From an uncultured Pelagibacteraceae bacterium (GTDB taxonomy: Bacteria; Pseudomonadota; Alphaproteobacteria; Pelagibacterales; Pelagibacteraceae), in the NCBI GenBank assembly GCA_902548405.1, contig CACCRN010000002.1:18874-82873 (forward strand): 64,000 bases of DNA, given 5' to 3'. Under the pieces are notes generated by a model. That model did not search any database and was not told the origin of the DNA. It was given only the letters and a program-made list of their open reading frames with translations. A program made the position numbers and the translations under genes. Positions 19,979 through 30,042 of the stretch are shown piece after piece (position 1 is the stretch's first letter; each line of letters begins with the position of its first letter).

Positions 19979-20644
19979 ATGAAAAATATTAAAGCAATAA
20001 TTTTTGACGCTTACGGCACTTTATTCGATGTAAATTCAGCAGCAGAAAAATGCAAAGATAAAATTGGTGATAAGTGGGAGGCTTTTGCAAATTATTGGAG
20101 AACTACACAATTAGAATACACATGGCTTAGAAGCCTAATGAAAAGACACAAAGATTTTTGGCAAATCACTGAAGACAGTTTGGATAAATCAATGAGTGTT
20201 TTTAAAATAGACAATTCAATGAGGGATGAATTATTAGATTTATATAAAATTCTTTCACCATTTGAGGAAGTTCCTGATGTATTAAAATCTTTAAAAGAAA
20301 AAAATTTCAAACTAGCAATACTTTCTAATGGTACTCCTTCTTTAATAAATGAATTAGTACAAAGTAATAATTTAAATAATTTATTTGATGATATTTTTTC
20401 AATCGAAGAAGTTGGTGTTTTTAAGCCTGTCTCTAAAGTTTATGATATGCCAATAAAAAAATATAAAATTGAAAAAAATGAAGTTGCTTTTTTAAGTGCA
20501 AACACCTGGGATGTATCTGGTGGAGGAAACTATGGATACAATTCAATATGGGTAAATAGAAATAATAATATCTTTGATAAACTTGATTATTCACCACAAA
20601 ATGAAATTAAAAACTTAAATGGTCTACTTGATATAACTAAGTAG
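19979..20644 (+). CDS. Haloacid dehalogenase type II (HAD superfamily)
   Basis: This 221-residue HAD-fold hydrolase has the nucleophile D10 in FDAYGTLFDV, LSNGTP as motif II, VFKPVSKVY with the motif III lysine, and the closing LSANTWDVSGG, which resembles the type II (L-2-haloacid dehalogenase) subgroup. It may dehalogenate 2-haloacids, but the substrate cannot be read from sequence; related proteins include 2-phosphoglycolate-like phosphatases. It is followed after 18 bases by a pirin gene. Confidence 0.85.
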   Translation: MKNIKAIIFDAYGTLFDVNSAAEKCKDKIGDKWEAFANYWRTTQLEYTWLRSLMKRHKDFWQITEDSLDKSMSVFKIDNSMRDELLDLYKILSPFEEVPDVLKSLKEKNFKLAILSNGTPSLINELVQSNNLNNLFDDIFSIEEVGVFKPVSKVYDMPIKKYKIEKNEVAFLSANTWDVSGGGNYGYNSIWVNRNNNIFDKLDYSPQNEIKNLNGLLDITK

Positions 20645-20662
20645 ATAATTATATAAGCATTC

Positions 20663-21499
20663 ATGAAATCAATTGAAGTATCTAAAATTATAGATCCTAT
20701 TCCAGCGTCAGATGGTGCGGGAGTAAAATTAAAAAGAAGTATTGGTGTTGAACCAAATTATTTTGATCCTTTCTTAATGCTAGATGAGTTCGGATCTGAA
20801 AATAGTGAAGACTATATTGCAGGTTTTCCCCCTCACCCACATCGAGGAATTGAAACTGTTACTTATATGTTGGCGGGAGATTTTGAACACAAAGATAGCA
20901 CTGGTGGTGAAGGAAGAATGACTGCAGGTGATGTTCAGTGGATGAAAACAGGAAGTGGAATTATTCATTCAGAAATGCCAGCTATGAAAGAAGGAAGACT
21001 TCATGGCTTTCAATTGTGGATTAACATGCCTGCTAAATTAAAAATGAGTAAGCCTGAGTACATTTATATTGATGCTGACAAAATGAGTGTTCATAAAGAT
21101 GATGATAAACAAGTTAAAGTCATTGCAGGAAAATTTGAAAATGCTGAAGGACCTGTAAAAGGTCATAATGTTGAACCAGTTTACTTTGATGTAGAATTAA
21201 AAAAAGACAAAGAATTTAATTTTAATATTCCATCAACTCACAATACATTTATTTATCTAATAAATGGCGAAATAGAAATTGGCAGTCAAAAACATGATAA
21301 TGTTAAGGATAGTACTCTAATATTATTAACAAAAGGTGAAGAGCTTAAAGTGAAAGCAAAAACAGATGCTAAGTTTCTTGTGATATCTGGAAAGCCAATA
21401 AATGAGGATATTGCAAGAGGTGGGCCTTTTGTAATGAACACTAAAGCAGAAATCTTGCAAGCAGTACAAGATTATCATAATGGTACATTTGTAAAATAA
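20663..21499 (+). CDS. Pirin-family bicupin protein
   Basis: Pirins are bicupin metalloproteins; some have quercetin dioxygenase activity. The 278-residue protein has the metal-binding set H58 and H60 (PPHPHRGIETVTY), H102 and E104 (IIHSEMP), and the family motif GDVQWMKTGSGI. The C-terminal cupin ends in ARGGPFVMNT, a common pirin ending. It sits between the HAD and quinone reductase genes (3-base gap). The physiological role is unknown. Confidence 0.92.
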   Translation: MKSIEVSKIIDPIPASDGAGVKLKRSIGVEPNYFDPFLMLDEFGSENSEDYIAGFPPHPHRGIETVTYMLAGDFEHKDSTGGEGRMTAGDVQWMKTGSGIIHSEMPAMKEGRLHGFQLWINMPAKLKMSKPEYIYIDADKMSVHKDDDKQVKVIAGKFENAEGPVKGHNVEPVYFDVELKKDKEFNFNIPSTHNTFIYLINGEIEIGSQKHDNVKDSTLILLTKGEELKVKAKTDAKFLVISGKPINEDIARGGPFVMNTKAEILQAVQDYHNGTFVK

Positions 21500-21502
21500 A
21501 TT

Positions 21503-22474
21503 ATGAATTCAGTAATAGTATCAAAAGCAGGTGGACCAGAAGTTTTAGAATATAAAGAACTTAAGCTTGAAGAACCAAAAGCTGATGAGGTGACGATTAA
21601 AAACCATGCTATTGGTTTAAATTATATTGATACTTATCATCGATCAGGACTTTATCCATTAACTCTTCCCTCTCCAATTGGCTTAGAGGGAGCTGGAGAA
21701 ATAACTAAAGTTGGCTTAGATGTAAAAGATTTTAAAGTGGGAGATAAAGTTGCATACTGTGCAGCTCCTCTTGGTGCCTATTCAACTCATAGAAATTATC
21801 CAACAAAAAACTTGGTAAAAGTTCCTGATAATGTTGATTTAGAAACTGCAGCAACTTTAATGACAAAAGGAATAACTACTTTTTATCTTTTACACAAAAC
21901 TTATCCTGTAAAATCTGGAGAAGACATTTTATTTCACGCGGCAGCTGGAGGTGTTGGTCAAATTTTTGGGCAGTGGGCTAAAAGTTTAGGATGCAATGTT
22001 ATTGGTACTGTCGGTTCTGATGAAAAAATAGAGAATGCAAAACAAAATGGCTACGACCATGTGATTAATTATAATAAAGACAATTTTGCTGAAAAAGTAA
22101 AAGAGATTACTGAAGGAAAAGGGTTGTCTGTTGTTTATGATGGAGTAGGAAAAAATACTTTTGATGGTTCAATTGAATGTTTAAAATTAAGAGGAATATT
22201 GGTTTCTTTTGGAAATGCATCTGGTCCTTTAGATCCTGTTAATGTTGCAAAATCAATTCAACCAAAAGGACTTTATTTAACAAGACCAAGTATTATGCAG
22301 TATACTACAACAAGAGAAGAGCTTGATGAAGCTGCAAATAAAGTTTTCGAAATGGCCTCAAGTGGAAAAGTAAAAGTAAAGATTTCAAAAAAATATCATC
22401 TAAAAAATATTGCACAAGCACATAAAGATTTAGAGTCTAGAGTTCTTACTGGTCCAGCAGTTATACTTCCTTAG
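21503..22474 (+). CDS. Zinc-less quinone oxidoreductase (MDR family, QOR-type)
   Basis: This is a medium-chain NADPH-dependent oxidoreductase, probably reducing quinones or enals. The 323-residue protein has an N-terminal GroES-like domain (GLNYIDTYHRSGLYP, LGLEGAGEI-like region) and the Rossmann loop AAAGGVGQIFGQWAK. It lacks the zinc-binding cysteines of alcohol dehydrogenases. It ends in a 4-base convergent stop overlap with the DUF2721 gene. Confidence 0.9.
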   Translation: MNSVIVSKAGGPEVLEYKELKLEEPKADEVTIKNHAIGLNYIDTYHRSGLYPLTLPSPIGLEGAGEITKVGLDVKDFKVGDKVAYCAAPLGAYSTHRNYPTKNLVKVPDNVDLETAATLMTKGITTFYLLHKTYPVKSGEDILFHAAAGGVGQIFGQWAKSLGCNVIGTVGSDEKIENAKQNGYDHVINYNKDNFAEKVKEITEGKGLSVVYDGVGKNTFDGSIECLKLRGILVSFGNASGPLDPVNVAKSIQPKGLYLTRPSIMQYTTTREELDEAANKVFEMASSGKVKVKISKKYHLKNIAQAHKDLESRVLTGPAVILP

Positions 22475-22875
22475 CCTACATCCACGTCCATATCAGACAT
22501 ATGGAGTTTAAGTGCATTCGTTGAAATTTGAATTTCTCTTATAAAAAAAATAATTGATATGATCATGGATAAACAACATGAGCCAAAAATTACTCTCGCT
22601 GCAAATACTTCATCCAAATAAAGTGCAAAAACTGTAAGCATATTAAATAGGAAGCCAAATGAAGCAAATAAAATTGTCCATCTAAGAAGTGTTATCCTGC
22701 CACTTAAATTTATAAACTGCTTCTTCCATTCAGGTGGAATATGCTTTTCATAAACATGCTCATCATGAAGTTGTCGAATTAAGATACTTAGAGAGTGAAA
22801 TCTGTTGCTATAAACACTCATTAGTAACGGAATAGCTGGAAACATTAATGCAGTAACTGTGTAGTCTATATTCAT
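22471..22875 (-). CDS. DUF2721 membrane protein
   Basis: I chose the ATG at 22875 (134 residues, MNIDYTVTALMFPAIPLLM) over an upstream in-frame TTG at 22884. There are three hydrophobic segments (about 5-23, 66-88 and 94-118) with a charged loop holding RFHSLSILIRQLHDE, resembling the DUF2721 family. The function is unknown. Its stop overlaps the stop of the quinone reductase gene. Confidence 0.75.
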   Translation of the reverse strand: MNIDYTVTALMFPAIPLLMSVYSNRFHSLSILIRQLHDEHVYEKHIPPEWKKQFINLSGRITLLRWTILFASFGFLFNMLTVFALYLDEVFAARVIFGSCCLSMIISIIFFIREIQISTNALKLHMSDMDVDVG

Positions 22876-22927
22876 ACGAATCAATTTGATTATGAAACTA
22901 CCCTTTGTTATTTACAAGTAAAATATT

Positions 22928-23794
22928 ATGAACCAAATTAAACTTTTCATTGAATTAACAAGATTAAAAAAACCTATTGGCTACATGCTTTTATTTTGGC
23001 CATGTGCGTGGGGTCTAACTTTAGCTTATGATTTTTCATCAAGTTGGAATGACTATTATTTTTATTTAATATTATTTTTTATTGGTTCAGTTCTAATGCG
23101 TTCAGCTGGCTGCATCGTGAATGATATATTGGATAGAAAATTTGATGCTAAAGTTTTTAGGACTAAGGATCGACCCATAGCCTCAGGAAAAATTTCTGTA
23201 AAGCTGGCAATTGTTTACTCAATTATTCTTTGCTTATTAGCTTTTATAGTTTTAATTAATTTTAACTTATTTACTATAATTCTTGCATTAGGTTCAATGC
23301 CACTTGCATTTACATATCCTTTGATGAAGAGGTTTACTTATTGGCCTCAATTATTTTTAGGTATTACTTTCAATTATGGTTTGATACTTGGATGGACAGC
23401 AATAAATGGTGAAATTAATATAATCCCTATCTTATTTTATTTTGGAGCCATATTTTGGACATTAGGCTATGACACGATATATGGGTTCCAGGATATTAAG
23501 GATGACGAAATTATAGGGCTAAAATCAACATCTATAAAGTTTAAAGGAGATGCAAAAAAATTTCTATTTTTATGTTACTCAATTCTATTAGTTTTATTTT
23601 TGATCGGAGGATTTCTTATAGAATTTAAATATATTTATTATTTTTTATCTATATTTCCTCTTATGCATTTATTCTTATATCAAATGAAAGTTTTTAATCT
23701 TAATGATCCATTTAGTTGTTTAAAAGCTTTCAAAAGTAACAATTTATTTGGTCTAATTATTTTTATAAATATTTTAATCTCTAAAAACTTTTAA
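22928..23794 (+). CDS. ubiA: 4-hydroxybenzoate polyprenyltransferase
   Basis: UbiA attaches the polyprenyl tail to 4-hydroxybenzoate in ubiquinone synthesis. The 288-residue membrane protein has about eight helices. The first Asp-rich motif NDILDRKFDAKV is followed by RTKDRPIASG; the second is YDTIYGFQDIKDD, ending GLKSTSI. These match UbiA rather than other prenyltransferases such as CtaB or BchG. It shares a base with the msbA start. Confidence 0.95.
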   Translation: MNQIKLFIELTRLKKPIGYMLLFWPCAWGLTLAYDFSSSWNDYYFYLILFFIGSVLMRSAGCIVNDILDRKFDAKVFRTKDRPIASGKISVKLAIVYSIILCLLAFIVLINFNLFTIILALGSMPLAFTYPLMKRFTYWPQLFLGITFNYGLILGWTAINGEINIIPILFYFGAIFWTLGYDTIYGFQDIKDDEIIGLKSTSIKFKGDAKKFLFLCYSILLVLFLIGGFLIEFKYIYYFLSIFPLMHLFLYQMKVFNLNDPFSCLKAFKSNNLFGLIIFINILISKNF

Positions 23795-25530
23795 TGAATA
23801 AATCAGAAATTTATAAAAGATTGTATCAGGACTATTCAAAAAACTATTTAAATAAAATTTTTTTATCAGCTTTTTTATCTATATTAGTAGCTGGGAGCAC
23901 TTCTTCAATTGCATGGCTTTTAGATCCTGCAATAAAAAAACTTTTTATTGATAAAGATCAATCATTATTAGTTTTGATACCTTTAATGATAATATTCGCT
24001 TTTACAACCAAAGGTCTATCTCTGTACTTTGCAAAAGCAACAATGATAGGCGTTGGGGAATCGATTAAAAAAAAATTGCAATACGACATGGTAAATAATT
24101 TGGTTTCAACGGATACACAAATTATTGACAAAAAACATTCGGGAAAATTTATCTCGAATCTAACTTATGATGTTACACACATTACAAATTTACTTAGTAA
24201 TGCAATATTAACTTTATTCAAAGATTCCTTAACTCTAGTTGGTTTATTAATAGTTATGTTTTCACAAAATTGGAAATTAGCTCTTATTTCTATTATCATG
24301 ATACCATTGGCAAGCTTATCTGCTAAAACTTTAGGAAAAAGAATCAGTAAAGTAGCTACAGAAGCTCAAGAAAAATCAGGTTTTCTAACTACCTATTTGG
24401 TTGAACTTTTCAAAAATCACAAACTAATTAAAATTTTTCAAAAAGAGGAATTCGAAAAAAAAAGAGCTGATTTATTTTTAACAGAATTAAAAGAGAAAAA
24501 TCAAAAAATACAAACTGTATTTGTAAGGATGTCTCCAATTATGGAGACTTTAACAGGTATAATGATTGCGATTTTAATTTTTTATTCAGGATTGCTAATG
24601 TCAAGAGGGGAACTGGAAATTAATAATTTTTTTTCTTTTTTAGCAGCAATGATGTTAGCATATCAACCTGTAAGAGCTCTATCCACATTGAACTTAGTGG
24701 CAAATCAAGGTTTATCTGCAGCCTCAAGAATTTTACCAATAATTGATCAACAAAATAAAATAAAAGATAAAATTAATTCAGAAGCTCTTAAGATAAAAAA
24801 TTCAAAAATTAAATTTTCAAATGTTAATTTTGCTTATGAAGAACAAGGAGAACAAACTTTAAATTCAATAAGCCTAACATTTGAAGGAGGTAAAATGACG
24901 TCGTTAGTTGGGCATAGTGGTTCGGGTAAATCTACAATTATGAATTTAATTCCTAGATTTTATGATAAAATTTCTGGAGATATTTCAATAGACGATCAAT
25001 CAATATATGATGTAAGCATTAAGACTCTAAGAAATGAGATTTCTCTTGTAAGTCAAGAAACTACACTTTTTGATGATACTATTATGAATAATATAAAGTA
25101 TGCTAAAGAGCACGCTACTGATGAAGAGATTTATAAAGTTTCAAAATTATCTTTTTGTGAAGAATTTATAAATAATTTACCAAACAAATATGAAACTATA
25201 ATTGGTGAAAATGGAGTTAGATTATCTGGGGGAGAAAAACAAAGGCTTTCAATTGCTAGAGCTATGATGAAAGATAGTTCAATCATTCTTCTTGACGAAG
25301 CAACTTCATCCTTAGACTCGGAAACGGAAACAAAAATTCAAGAAGCTTTAAAAATTTTAACTAAAAATAAAACAACAGTTGTTATAGCTCATAGACTTTC
25401 AACCATTCTAAAATCTAATAATATTTACTTGATTGATAAAGGAAAAATTATTGATAACGGAAAACACGAAGATTTGCTTAAAAATTCTAATCTTTATAAA
25501 AGTTTTTATGAAAAACAAATACAAAAGTAA
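23794..25530 (+). CDS. msbA: Lipid A export ABC transporter, permease/ATPase
   Basis: MsbA flips lipid A core across the inner membrane. The 578-residue half-transporter has six N-terminal membrane helices and a C-terminal ATPase domain with Walker A at 373-380 (K379), signature LSGGEKQR at 477-484, and Walker B with D501-E502. The type is shared by multidrug exporters, but the gene lies directly before waaA, lpxK and lpxL, which supports a lipid A role. Its start overlaps the ubiA stop by one base. Confidence 0.92.
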   Translation: MNKSEIYKRLYQDYSKNYLNKIFLSAFLSILVAGSTSSIAWLLDPAIKKLFIDKDQSLLVLIPLMIIFAFTTKGLSLYFAKATMIGVGESIKKKLQYDMVNNLVSTDTQIIDKKHSGKFISNLTYDVTHITNLLSNAILTLFKDSLTLVGLLIVMFSQNWKLALISIIMIPLASLSAKTLGKRISKVATEAQEKSGFLTTYLVELFKNHKLIKIFQKEEFEKKRADLFLTELKEKNQKIQTVFVRMSPIMETLTGIMIAILIFYSGLLMSRGELEINNFFSFLAAMMLAYQPVRALSTLNLVANQGLSAASRILPIIDQQNKIKDKINSEALKIKNSKIKFSNVNFAYEEQGEQTLNSISLTFEGGKMTSLVGHSGSGKSTIMNLIPRFYDKISGDISIDDQSIYDVSIKTLRNEISLVSQETTLFDDTIMNNIKYAKEHATDEEIYKVSKLSFCEEFINNLPNKYETIIGENGVRLSGGEKQRLSIARAMMKDSSIILLDEATSSLDSETETKIQEALKILTKNKTTVVIAHRLSTILKSNNIYLIDKGKIIDNGKHEDLLKNSNLYKSFYEKQIQK

Positions 25531-25532
25531 AA

Positions 25533-26783
25533 ATGCTATTTCTTTATCAAATAATTATTTTAATTATTTTAATATTATCTCCTTTAATAATTATTTTTAG
25601 GATAGTAAAAAAAAAAGAACATAAACAAAGATTTATAGAAAAATTTAGTTTTCCGTCAAAGAAAAGAATCAATGGTAAGCTCATTTGGTTTCATGGAGCA
25701 AGTGTGGGTGAAATTATGAGTGTTGTACCTTTAATAAAACATTATGAAAAAAATAAATCTATTAAACAAATATTAATTACATCTAGCACATTAAGTTCCT
25801 CAAAAATTATTAAAAAATTTAAGTTTAAAAAAACTATACATCAATTTTACCCTATGGATTTCTATCTATTTACAAATAGATTTTTGGATTTTTGGAAACC
25901 AGATGTTTCAATATTTATAGACTCAGAAATTTGGCCTTGCATGTTTCAAAATATTAAAAAAAGAAAAATTCCTCTCATTTTGATAAACGCAAGATTAACA
26001 AAAAAAACTTATAATAATTGGATGAAAATCAAGAACTTTGGGAAATCAGTATTTGATAATTTAACAATTGCCTATCCACAAAATAGAGAAACAAATTCTT
26101 ATTTAAAAAAACTCACAAGTAGTAATATTGATCATCTAGGAAATTTAAAATTTGTAGAGATTGGAAATTATCATTTTGATAAATTTAAATCCAATTTAGA
26201 GTCTGAATTTAAAAAAAAAAAAATTTGGGTTGCTTCAAGTACACATAATCCAGAGGAAACATTTTGCGGTAAAACACACATTTACCTTAAAAAAAAATAT
26301 AAAAATCTTTTAACAATAATTATTCCAAGACACATACATAGAACAAATAAAATCAGTTCTGAATTAAATAATCTTGGACTAAAAGTTACTTTACATAGTT
26401 CTAAAAATCAAAATCTTAAAAATACAGATATCTATTTAGTTGATAGCTTTGGTGAAACAAAAAAATTTCACAAAATCAGTTCATCAGTTTTTTTGGGTGG
26501 CTCCATAACAAATAGAGGCGGGCAAAATCCATTAGAAGCAGCAAGATTTGGTGCTAATATTTTACATGGTCCAGATATCAGCAATTTTACTGATATCTAT
26601 AAACTCCTTAAATCTTTAAATGTCTCAAAAACTATTTATTCTCCAAAACAATTAGCGTCGTCAATTAGATTCAAAAAAAATAATAATACTGGGATCAAAA
26701 TAAAAAATATTGGAGATAAAATTTTAAAAAAAACTATAAAAGAACTTGATAAATATATCCTAAATGAATTTAAAAAAACCTAG
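25533..26783 (+). CDS. waaA: 3-deoxy-D-manno-octulosonic acid (Kdo) transferase
   Basis: WaaA (KdtA) transfers Kdo from CMP-Kdo to lipid IVA. The 416-residue GT-B protein has an N-terminal membrane anchor, the acceptor-site motif FHGASVGEIMSV with the presumed catalytic base E60, then SEIWPCMF and INARLTKKTYNNW. The CMP-Kdo site near the C-terminus has GGSITNRGGQNPLEAA. Its end overlaps lpxK by 20 bases. The identification is firm. Confidence 0.95.
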   Translation: MLFLYQIIILIILILSPLIIIFRIVKKKEHKQRFIEKFSFPSKKRINGKLIWFHGASVGEIMSVVPLIKHYEKNKSIKQILITSSTLSSSKIIKKFKFKKTIHQFYPMDFYLFTNRFLDFWKPDVSIFIDSEIWPCMFQNIKKRKIPLILINARLTKKTYNNWMKIKNFGKSVFDNLTIAYPQNRETNSYLKKLTSSNIDHLGNLKFVEIGNYHFDKFKSNLESEFKKKKIWVASSTHNPEETFCGKTHIYLKKKYKNLLTIIIPRHIHRTNKISSELNNLGLKVTLHSSKNQNLKNTDIYLVDSFGETKKFHKISSSVFLGGSITNRGGQNPLEAARFGANILHGPDISNFTDIYKLLKSLNVSKTIYSPKQLASSIRFKKNNNTGIKIKNIGDKILKKTIKELDKYILNEFKKT

Positions 26784-27690
26784 ATTTTGGGAAAATGAAA
26801 AACCTAATTTGTTGGCGTACATATTGCTTCCTCTTGCAAAATTAATTCAATTATTAAGTTTTTTAAAAAGTAAGCAAAAAAAAAATAAATTTAAAATTAA
26901 AACTATCTGTATTGGAAATATTTATTTAGGGGGTACTGGTAAAACATCATTATGTGTAGAACTTAAAAATATTTTAGAAAAAAAAAATAAAAAAACTTGT
27001 TTTGTAAAAAAATTTTACAGCAATCAACAAGATGAACAAATTCTCTTAAAAAATTACGGTCAACTTTTTTTGTCTAATAAAAGATCTGATGCTATCAAAG
27101 ATGCAGAAGATAAAGGCTTTGAGATTGCTATCTTGGATGATGGTCTCCAGGATCAAAGTATTGACTATGATACAAAAATAATTTGTTTTAATAATTTAAA
27201 TTGGATTGGAAATGGCCTTACCATACCATCAGGTCCTTTAAGAGAGGGTTTAAACAACCTAAAAAATTATAAGCAAGTATTTATAAACGGTAACTTAGAA
27301 AATTTGGAATATTTGAAAAAAAAAATTTTAAAAATAAACCCAGAAATAAACATCAATGTTGGAAAATATATTCCAGAAAATTTAGATGAATTTAATATTG
27401 AAGATAAATATTTAGTATTTTCAGGTATTGGTAATCACAAAACACTTGTTTCAATGATGAAAGAATATAGTTTTAAAATTTTAAAAGATTTAGAATTTCC
27501 AGATCACTATCAATATAAAGATAATGATATAAAAAAAATAACTAATTTAGCAAAAGAGTTAGATTGTAAAATAGTGACAACTGAAAAAGATTTTTTACGA
27601 TTGAAAAATATGAATTTCGAAAATTTGAAATTTATAAAATCTAAGTTGAAAATCTTGGAGGAAGAAAAATTTATTAAATCAATTATTTAA
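26764..27690 (+). CDS. lpxK: Tetraacyldisaccharide 4'-kinase
   Basis: LpxK phosphorylates the 4' position of the lipid A precursor. It is a membrane-associated P-loop kinase of 308 residues with Walker A GGTGKT at 56-61 (K60) after GNIYL, and the motif LDDGLQD. The C-terminal region has FSGIGNH and TTEKDFLRL, both LpxK features. It overlaps waaA by 20 bases and is 3 bases from the acyltransferase gene. Confidence 0.95.
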   Translation: MNLKKPRFWENEKPNLLAYILLPLAKLIQLLSFLKSKQKKNKFKIKTICIGNIYLGGTGKTSLCVELKNILEKKNKKTCFVKKFYSNQQDEQILLKNYGQLFLSNKRSDAIKDAEDKGFEIAILDDGLQDQSIDYDTKIICFNNLNWIGNGLTIPSGPLREGLNNLKNYKQVFINGNLENLEYLKKKILKINPEININVGKYIPENLDEFNIEDKYLVFSGIGNHKTLVSMMKEYSFKILKDLEFPDHYQYKDNDIKKITNLAKELDCKIVTTEKDFLRLKNMNFENLKFIKSKLKILEEEKFIKSII

Positions 27691-27693
27691 AAT

Positions 27694-28554
27694 ATGAAAC
27701 TTATAAAATATTTATTTCAATTTTTACTGGCTATTTTTTGTTTTGTATTTTTTAAAATATTAGGGGCCAAATTAGCTTCAGGATTAAGTGGAAAAATATT
27801 TGAAAAAATTGGACCATTTTTTAGGTCTAAAAAAATAATTGATGAAAATATTAAAAGAGCAATTCCTAATATAAATGATGAACAATTAAATAATATCAAA
27901 ATATCAATGTGGAACAACTATGGAAGAGTGTTTGCTGAATATATTTTTATTAAAGATTTTAGGAAAGGGAATTTAGAAGAGAATATAGAAATTAAAGGTG
28001 AAGAAGTTTTAGATGAAATAAAGAAAAAAAATTTACAAGTAATTTTTATATCAGGTCATTTTAGTAATTTTGAATTGATGGCAATGAGCTTGGAAAAAAA
28101 CGATATCAAACTTGCAACAATTTATCGTCCTTTAAATAATGTATTTTTAAATCTGATAATGGAAAAAATTAGAAAAAAATATATCTGTAAAAATCAAATT
28201 AAAAAAGGAATCGGTGGTCTAAAAAATTTGTTAAAATATAAAAAGCAAAATTTTTCAACTGCATTAATGATAGATCAAAGAGTATCGGAAGGTATTTTAA
28301 GTGATTTGTTTAACAAAAAAGCATTAACCACAACCATACCGGCACAATTGGTTAAAAAATATAACATTCCCATAGTGCCCGTCTTTATAGAAAGAATAAA
28401 TGATTTAAAATTTAAAATAACTATCGATAAACCAATATTTTTTTCAAAAGATATCTCAATAAATTCTATTACTGATGAACTAAATAAAATTCTAGGAAAA
28501 ATGATAATACAAAAACCTGAGCATTGGATTTGGACTCATAACCGTTGGAAGTAA
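27694..28554 (+). CDS. lpxL: Lipid A biosynthesis acyltransferase (LpxL/LpxM-type)
   Basis: It adds a secondary acyl chain to Kdo-lipid A. The 286-residue protein has one N-terminal hydrophobic segment and the acyltransferase motif H-x4-E at H122-E127 (GHFSNFE). LMIDQRVSEG and a C-terminal PEHWIWTHNRWK complete the family pattern. It is the last gene of the msbA-waaA-lpxK-lpxL run. Which acyl chain and position it uses cannot be read from sequence. Confidence 0.92.
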   Translation: MKLIKYLFQFLLAIFCFVFFKILGAKLASGLSGKIFEKIGPFFRSKKIIDENIKRAIPNINDEQLNNIKISMWNNYGRVFAEYIFIKDFRKGNLEENIEIKGEEVLDEIKKKNLQVIFISGHFSNFELMAMSLEKNDIKLATIYRPLNNVFLNLIMEKIRKKYICKNQIKKGIGGLKNLLKYKKQNFSTALMIDQRVSEGILSDLFNKKALTTTIPAQLVKKYNIPIVPVFIERINDLKFKITIDKPIFFSKDISINSITDELNKILGKMIIQKPEHWIWTHNRWK

Positions 28555-28564
28555 ATTTATTATT

Positions 28565-28753
28565 TTATGATATTTCTCTTTTTTTATTTGCTTCTATATA
28601 TGAATAGTATGCTTCCTGCCTATCTACATTCCAATAGGTTAAATTTTCTAACATAATTTTTTTTCCTGAAATAGCACATATAACATAATCGCCAGCTTCT
28701 AACACATTAAAGTTATTAGGTAGATATTTTAATTTAGCTAATTTATTTTTCAT
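28565..28753 (-). CDS. DUF2093 small conserved protein
   Basis: I chose the ATG at 28753 (62 residues, MKNKLAKLKYLPNNF); a longer frame to 28789 would run into the divergent purD start. The core VLEAGDYVICAISGKKIMLENLTYWNVDRQE matches my recollection of DUF2093, a small alphaproteobacterial family of unknown function. It lies between lpxL (convergent, 10-base gap) and purD (divergent, 23 bases). Confidence 0.78.
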   Translation of the reverse strand: MKNKLAKLKYLPNNFNVLEAGDYVICAISGKKIMLENLTYWNVDRQEAYYSYIEANKKREIS

Positions 28754-28776
28754 TTCTAAGATATATAAATAGTTAT

Positions 28777-30042
28777 ATGAAAATTGCAATTTTAGGTAGT
28801 GGAGGAAGAGAACATGCTCTTACATTTTCAATATCTAAATCAAATAAAGTTAATAAAATTTACTGTATACCTGGTAATGCCGGAACATCCTCACTAGCTG
28901 AAAATATATCTATAGATATAAATAATTTTGAATCAATATATGAGTTTTTAAAAAAAAATAATATCGATTTTGTTGTTGTTGGACCTGAAGATCCGCTTGT
29001 AAATGGTATTGTGGATTATTTGGAAAAGTTAAATATAAAAGTTTTCGGACCTAATAAAATTGCTTCACAACTTGAAGGTTCAAAAATTTTCACAAAAAAT
29101 TTATGCAAAAAATATAACATACCAACAGCAGAATTTGGTGTTTTTGAAAATGCTGAGGAATCTTATAATTATATTGATAATGCAAAGCACCCTTTAGTAA
29201 TTAAGGCAGATAATTTAGCAGCTGGTAAAGGTGTTTATATTTGTAGAGAAAAAAAAGAATCATATTTAGCAGTGAAAGAGATATTTGACGGTAAGTTTGG
29301 AACTGCAAAAAATATTCTGTTTGAAGAATTTTTAGAAGGTGAAGAAATGAGTTATTTTATTGTTAGTGATGGAAAAACATTCAAATATTTTGGATCGGCT
29401 CAAGATCATAAAAGAGTTGGAGAGGGAGACAAAGGTAAAAATACTGGAGGGATGGGTGCTTACTCACCATCAAGATTATTTAATAAAGAATTAGAGCAAA
29501 AAATTTTAGAAAAAATAATAAGACCAACATTAAAAGGCATAAATGATTTAGGAACAAAATATAGAGGTTTTCTATATGCTGGATTAATGATTGTTAAGAA
29601 TGAACCATTTTTAATTGAATACAATGTAAGGATGGGTGACCCCGAGTGCCAAACAATTTTGCCAACTTTAGACACTGATATCATTAAAATTTTTCAATCG
29701 TGTATCGATGAGAAACTTGATGAAATAGAGATAAAATGGATAAACAAAAAAAGTTTGTGTGTCGTATTATGCTCAAATGGTTATCCAGACAAATATGAAA
29801 AAAATATAATTATAAATAATTTTGAGAAATTAAACTTAAATGAAAATAATTATCTTTTTCATGCTGGGACACAAAAAAAAGATAATAAAATTTATGCTAT
29901 TGGAGGCAGAGTATTAAATTTTATATCACTTTCAAAAAAATATATTGAAGCTAAAAAAAATATCCATGAAAACTTAGAAAAATTAAACTGGGAAAAAGGT
30001 TTTTTTAGAAAAGATATTGGGCACAAAGTCATTAATAAATGA
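28777..30042 (+). CDS. purD: Phosphoribosylamine-glycine ligase (GARS)
   Basis: This is the second step of purine biosynthesis and joins phosphoribosylamine to glycine with ATP. The 421-residue ATP-grasp protein starts MKIAILGSGGREHAL, has VVGPEDPLVNGIVDYL, the ATP-binding KADNLAAGKGVYI, and the metal-site region GGMGAYSP to EYNVRMGDPECQ. Length matches the family. It overlaps rsmD by 4 bases. Confidence 0.97.
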   Translation: MKIAILGSGGREHALTFSISKSNKVNKIYCIPGNAGTSSLAENISIDINNFESIYEFLKKNNIDFVVVGPEDPLVNGIVDYLEKLNIKVFGPNKIASQLEGSKIFTKNLCKKYNIPTAEFGVFENAEESYNYIDNAKHPLVIKADNLAAGKGVYICREKKESYLAVKEIFDGKFGTAKNILFEEFLEGEEMSYFIVSDGKTFKYFGSAQDHKRVGEGDKGKNTGGMGAYSPSRLFNKELEQKILEKIIRPTLKGINDLGTKYRGFLYAGLMIVKNEPFLIEYNVRMGDPECQTILPTLDTDIIKIFQSCIDEKLDEIEIKWINKKSLCVVLCSNGYPDKYEKNIIINNFEKLNLNENNYLFHAGTQKKDNKIYAIGGRVLNFISLSKKYIEAKKNIHENLEKLNWEKGFFRKDIGHKVINK

